Source: an uncultured Pelagibacteraceae bacterium (GTDB lineage: Bacteria; Pseudomonadota; Alphaproteobacteria; Pelagibacterales; Pelagibacteraceae). From it: a stretch of 64,000 bases of DNA. The position numbers were made by a program, and so were the translations under genes. Under the pieces are notes generated by a model, which worked only from the letters and a program-made list of their open reading frames with translations, made no database searches and was not told where the DNA came from. Positions 63,109-64,000 of the stretch are shown here, piece by piece. The stretch spans positions 20,356 through 84,355 of the forward strand of contig CACENJ010000004.1 in assembly GCA_902560855.1 (NCBI GenBank), in the 5' to 3' direction. How positions within the stretch are numbered: the stretch's first letter is position 1; each line of letters opens with the position of its first letter.

Positions 63109-64000
63109 AATTTTAAGAATATTTATAATTTATTTATTATTATCATCTTGTTCATTAGATAAAAAAACCGGTTTTTGGGATAAAAATGACAATGTTAAAA
63201 TTAATGAAGACTTAGTTGTTGAAAAATTATTTAAAGATATAAAAAAGTTTGAAGAAGAATTTAATACAAATGTAAGAATACAAACAAAGTCTAAATTATC
63301 AAAAAATAGCTTTGCAAACAATTTTACAAATAATATTGGAAGAATTGATTACGATGGTAATTTAAAAACTTCTTCGAAATATAAATTCTCAAAAATAGAT
63401 TTTTTTAATAATTTTGAACCCGAAATTGTATTTGATAAAAAAAATTTAATTTTTTTTGAAAACAAAGGAACTATATTAAAATTTAACGATATTTCAAAAT
63501 TGGTTTGGAAAAAAAATTACTACGAAAAAAGTGAAAAAAAATTAAAACCTTTTCTTAATTTTGCAATAAATCAAAATTACTTGATAGTCGTTGACAATCT
63601 CGCAAAATACTATGCCATTGATATTAAAACTGGAAATTTAATATGGATGAAAAATAATGTTGCGCCGTTTAATTCACAAGTCAAAATATATAAAGATATT
63701 TTTTTTGTTGTTGATTTACAAAATGTTTTAAGATGTTTTTCAATAAAAAATGGTAAAGAGTTATGGAACGTTAAAACTGACTCATCTTTTGTAAAACCTC
63801 AAAAAAAACTATCTTTAATAGTATTAAATGGAAAAGTTTTTTTTAACAATTATATTGGTGACATTAGTGCAGTTGACATCAGCAGTGGAAAACTTATTTG
63901 GCAAACCCCTACACAAGATAGTTCAATTTATGAAAGCTCTTTTCAATTAAAAACTTCAGATTTAGTATCCAATGGAAAGTCAATATTATTTTCCAATAAT
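63101..64000 (+). CDS. bamB: Outer membrane protein assembly factor BamB-like lipoprotein (GTG start, truncated at window end)
   Basis: MSKILRIFIIYLLLSSCSLDKKTGFWD lipobox; repeated PQQ-like blades 'AIDIKTGNLIWMKNNVAP', 'CFSIKNGKELWNVKT', 'AVDISSGKLIWQTP'; open to window edge. Confidence 0.85.
   Translation, partial: MSKILRIFIIYLLLSSCSLDKKTGFWDKNDNVKINEDLVVEKLFKDIKKFEEEFNTNVRIQTKSKLSKNSFANNFTNNIGRIDYDGNLKTSSKYKFSKIDFFNNFEPEIVFDKKNLIFFENKGTILKFNDISKLVWKKNYYEKSEKKLKPFLNFAINQNYLIVVDNLAKYYAIDIKTGNLIWMKNNVAPFNSQVKIYKDIFFVVDLQNVLRCFSIKNGKELWNVKTDSSFVKPQKKLSLIVLNGKVFFNNYIGDISAVDISSGKLIWQTPTQDSSIYESSFQLKTSDLVSNGKSILFSNN

Overview
AT-rich, densely coded 64 kb alphaproteobacterial chromosome segment. 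Gene content points to the SAR11 / 'Candidatus Pelagibacter' lineage: proteorhodopsin followed by ferredoxin and ferredoxin reductase, a ProXVW osmolyte transporter, very short intergenic gaps, and streamlined housekeeping operons. This lineage call is inference from gene content and composition. Most of the window is housekeeping: ispA, dxs, aroC, pdxH, ispB, glyQS, ppdK, nadC, nadA, recA, alaS, icd, psd, pssA, rlmE, argE, acnA and the start of bamB, plus tRNA-Arg (partial) and tRNA-Leu. The most unusual accessory element is a three-gene cassette between recA and alaS: a C5-cytosine methyltransferase, a D12-class N6-adenine methyltransferase and an HNH nuclease. It looks like a complete two-methyltransferase Type II (probably IIS-like) restriction-modification system. 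Other points: an apparent single-T frameshift in dxs; matching LexA-box/-10 architecture at umuDC and recA; a glycan cassette between nadC and nadA; a blue-tuned (Gln105) proteorhodopsin with a 5'UTR hairpin; a ProW with a long N-terminal extension; and a tRNA-T-arm-like remnant between ppdK and nadC. All family calls come from reading motifs in the translated ORFs; no database search was run.
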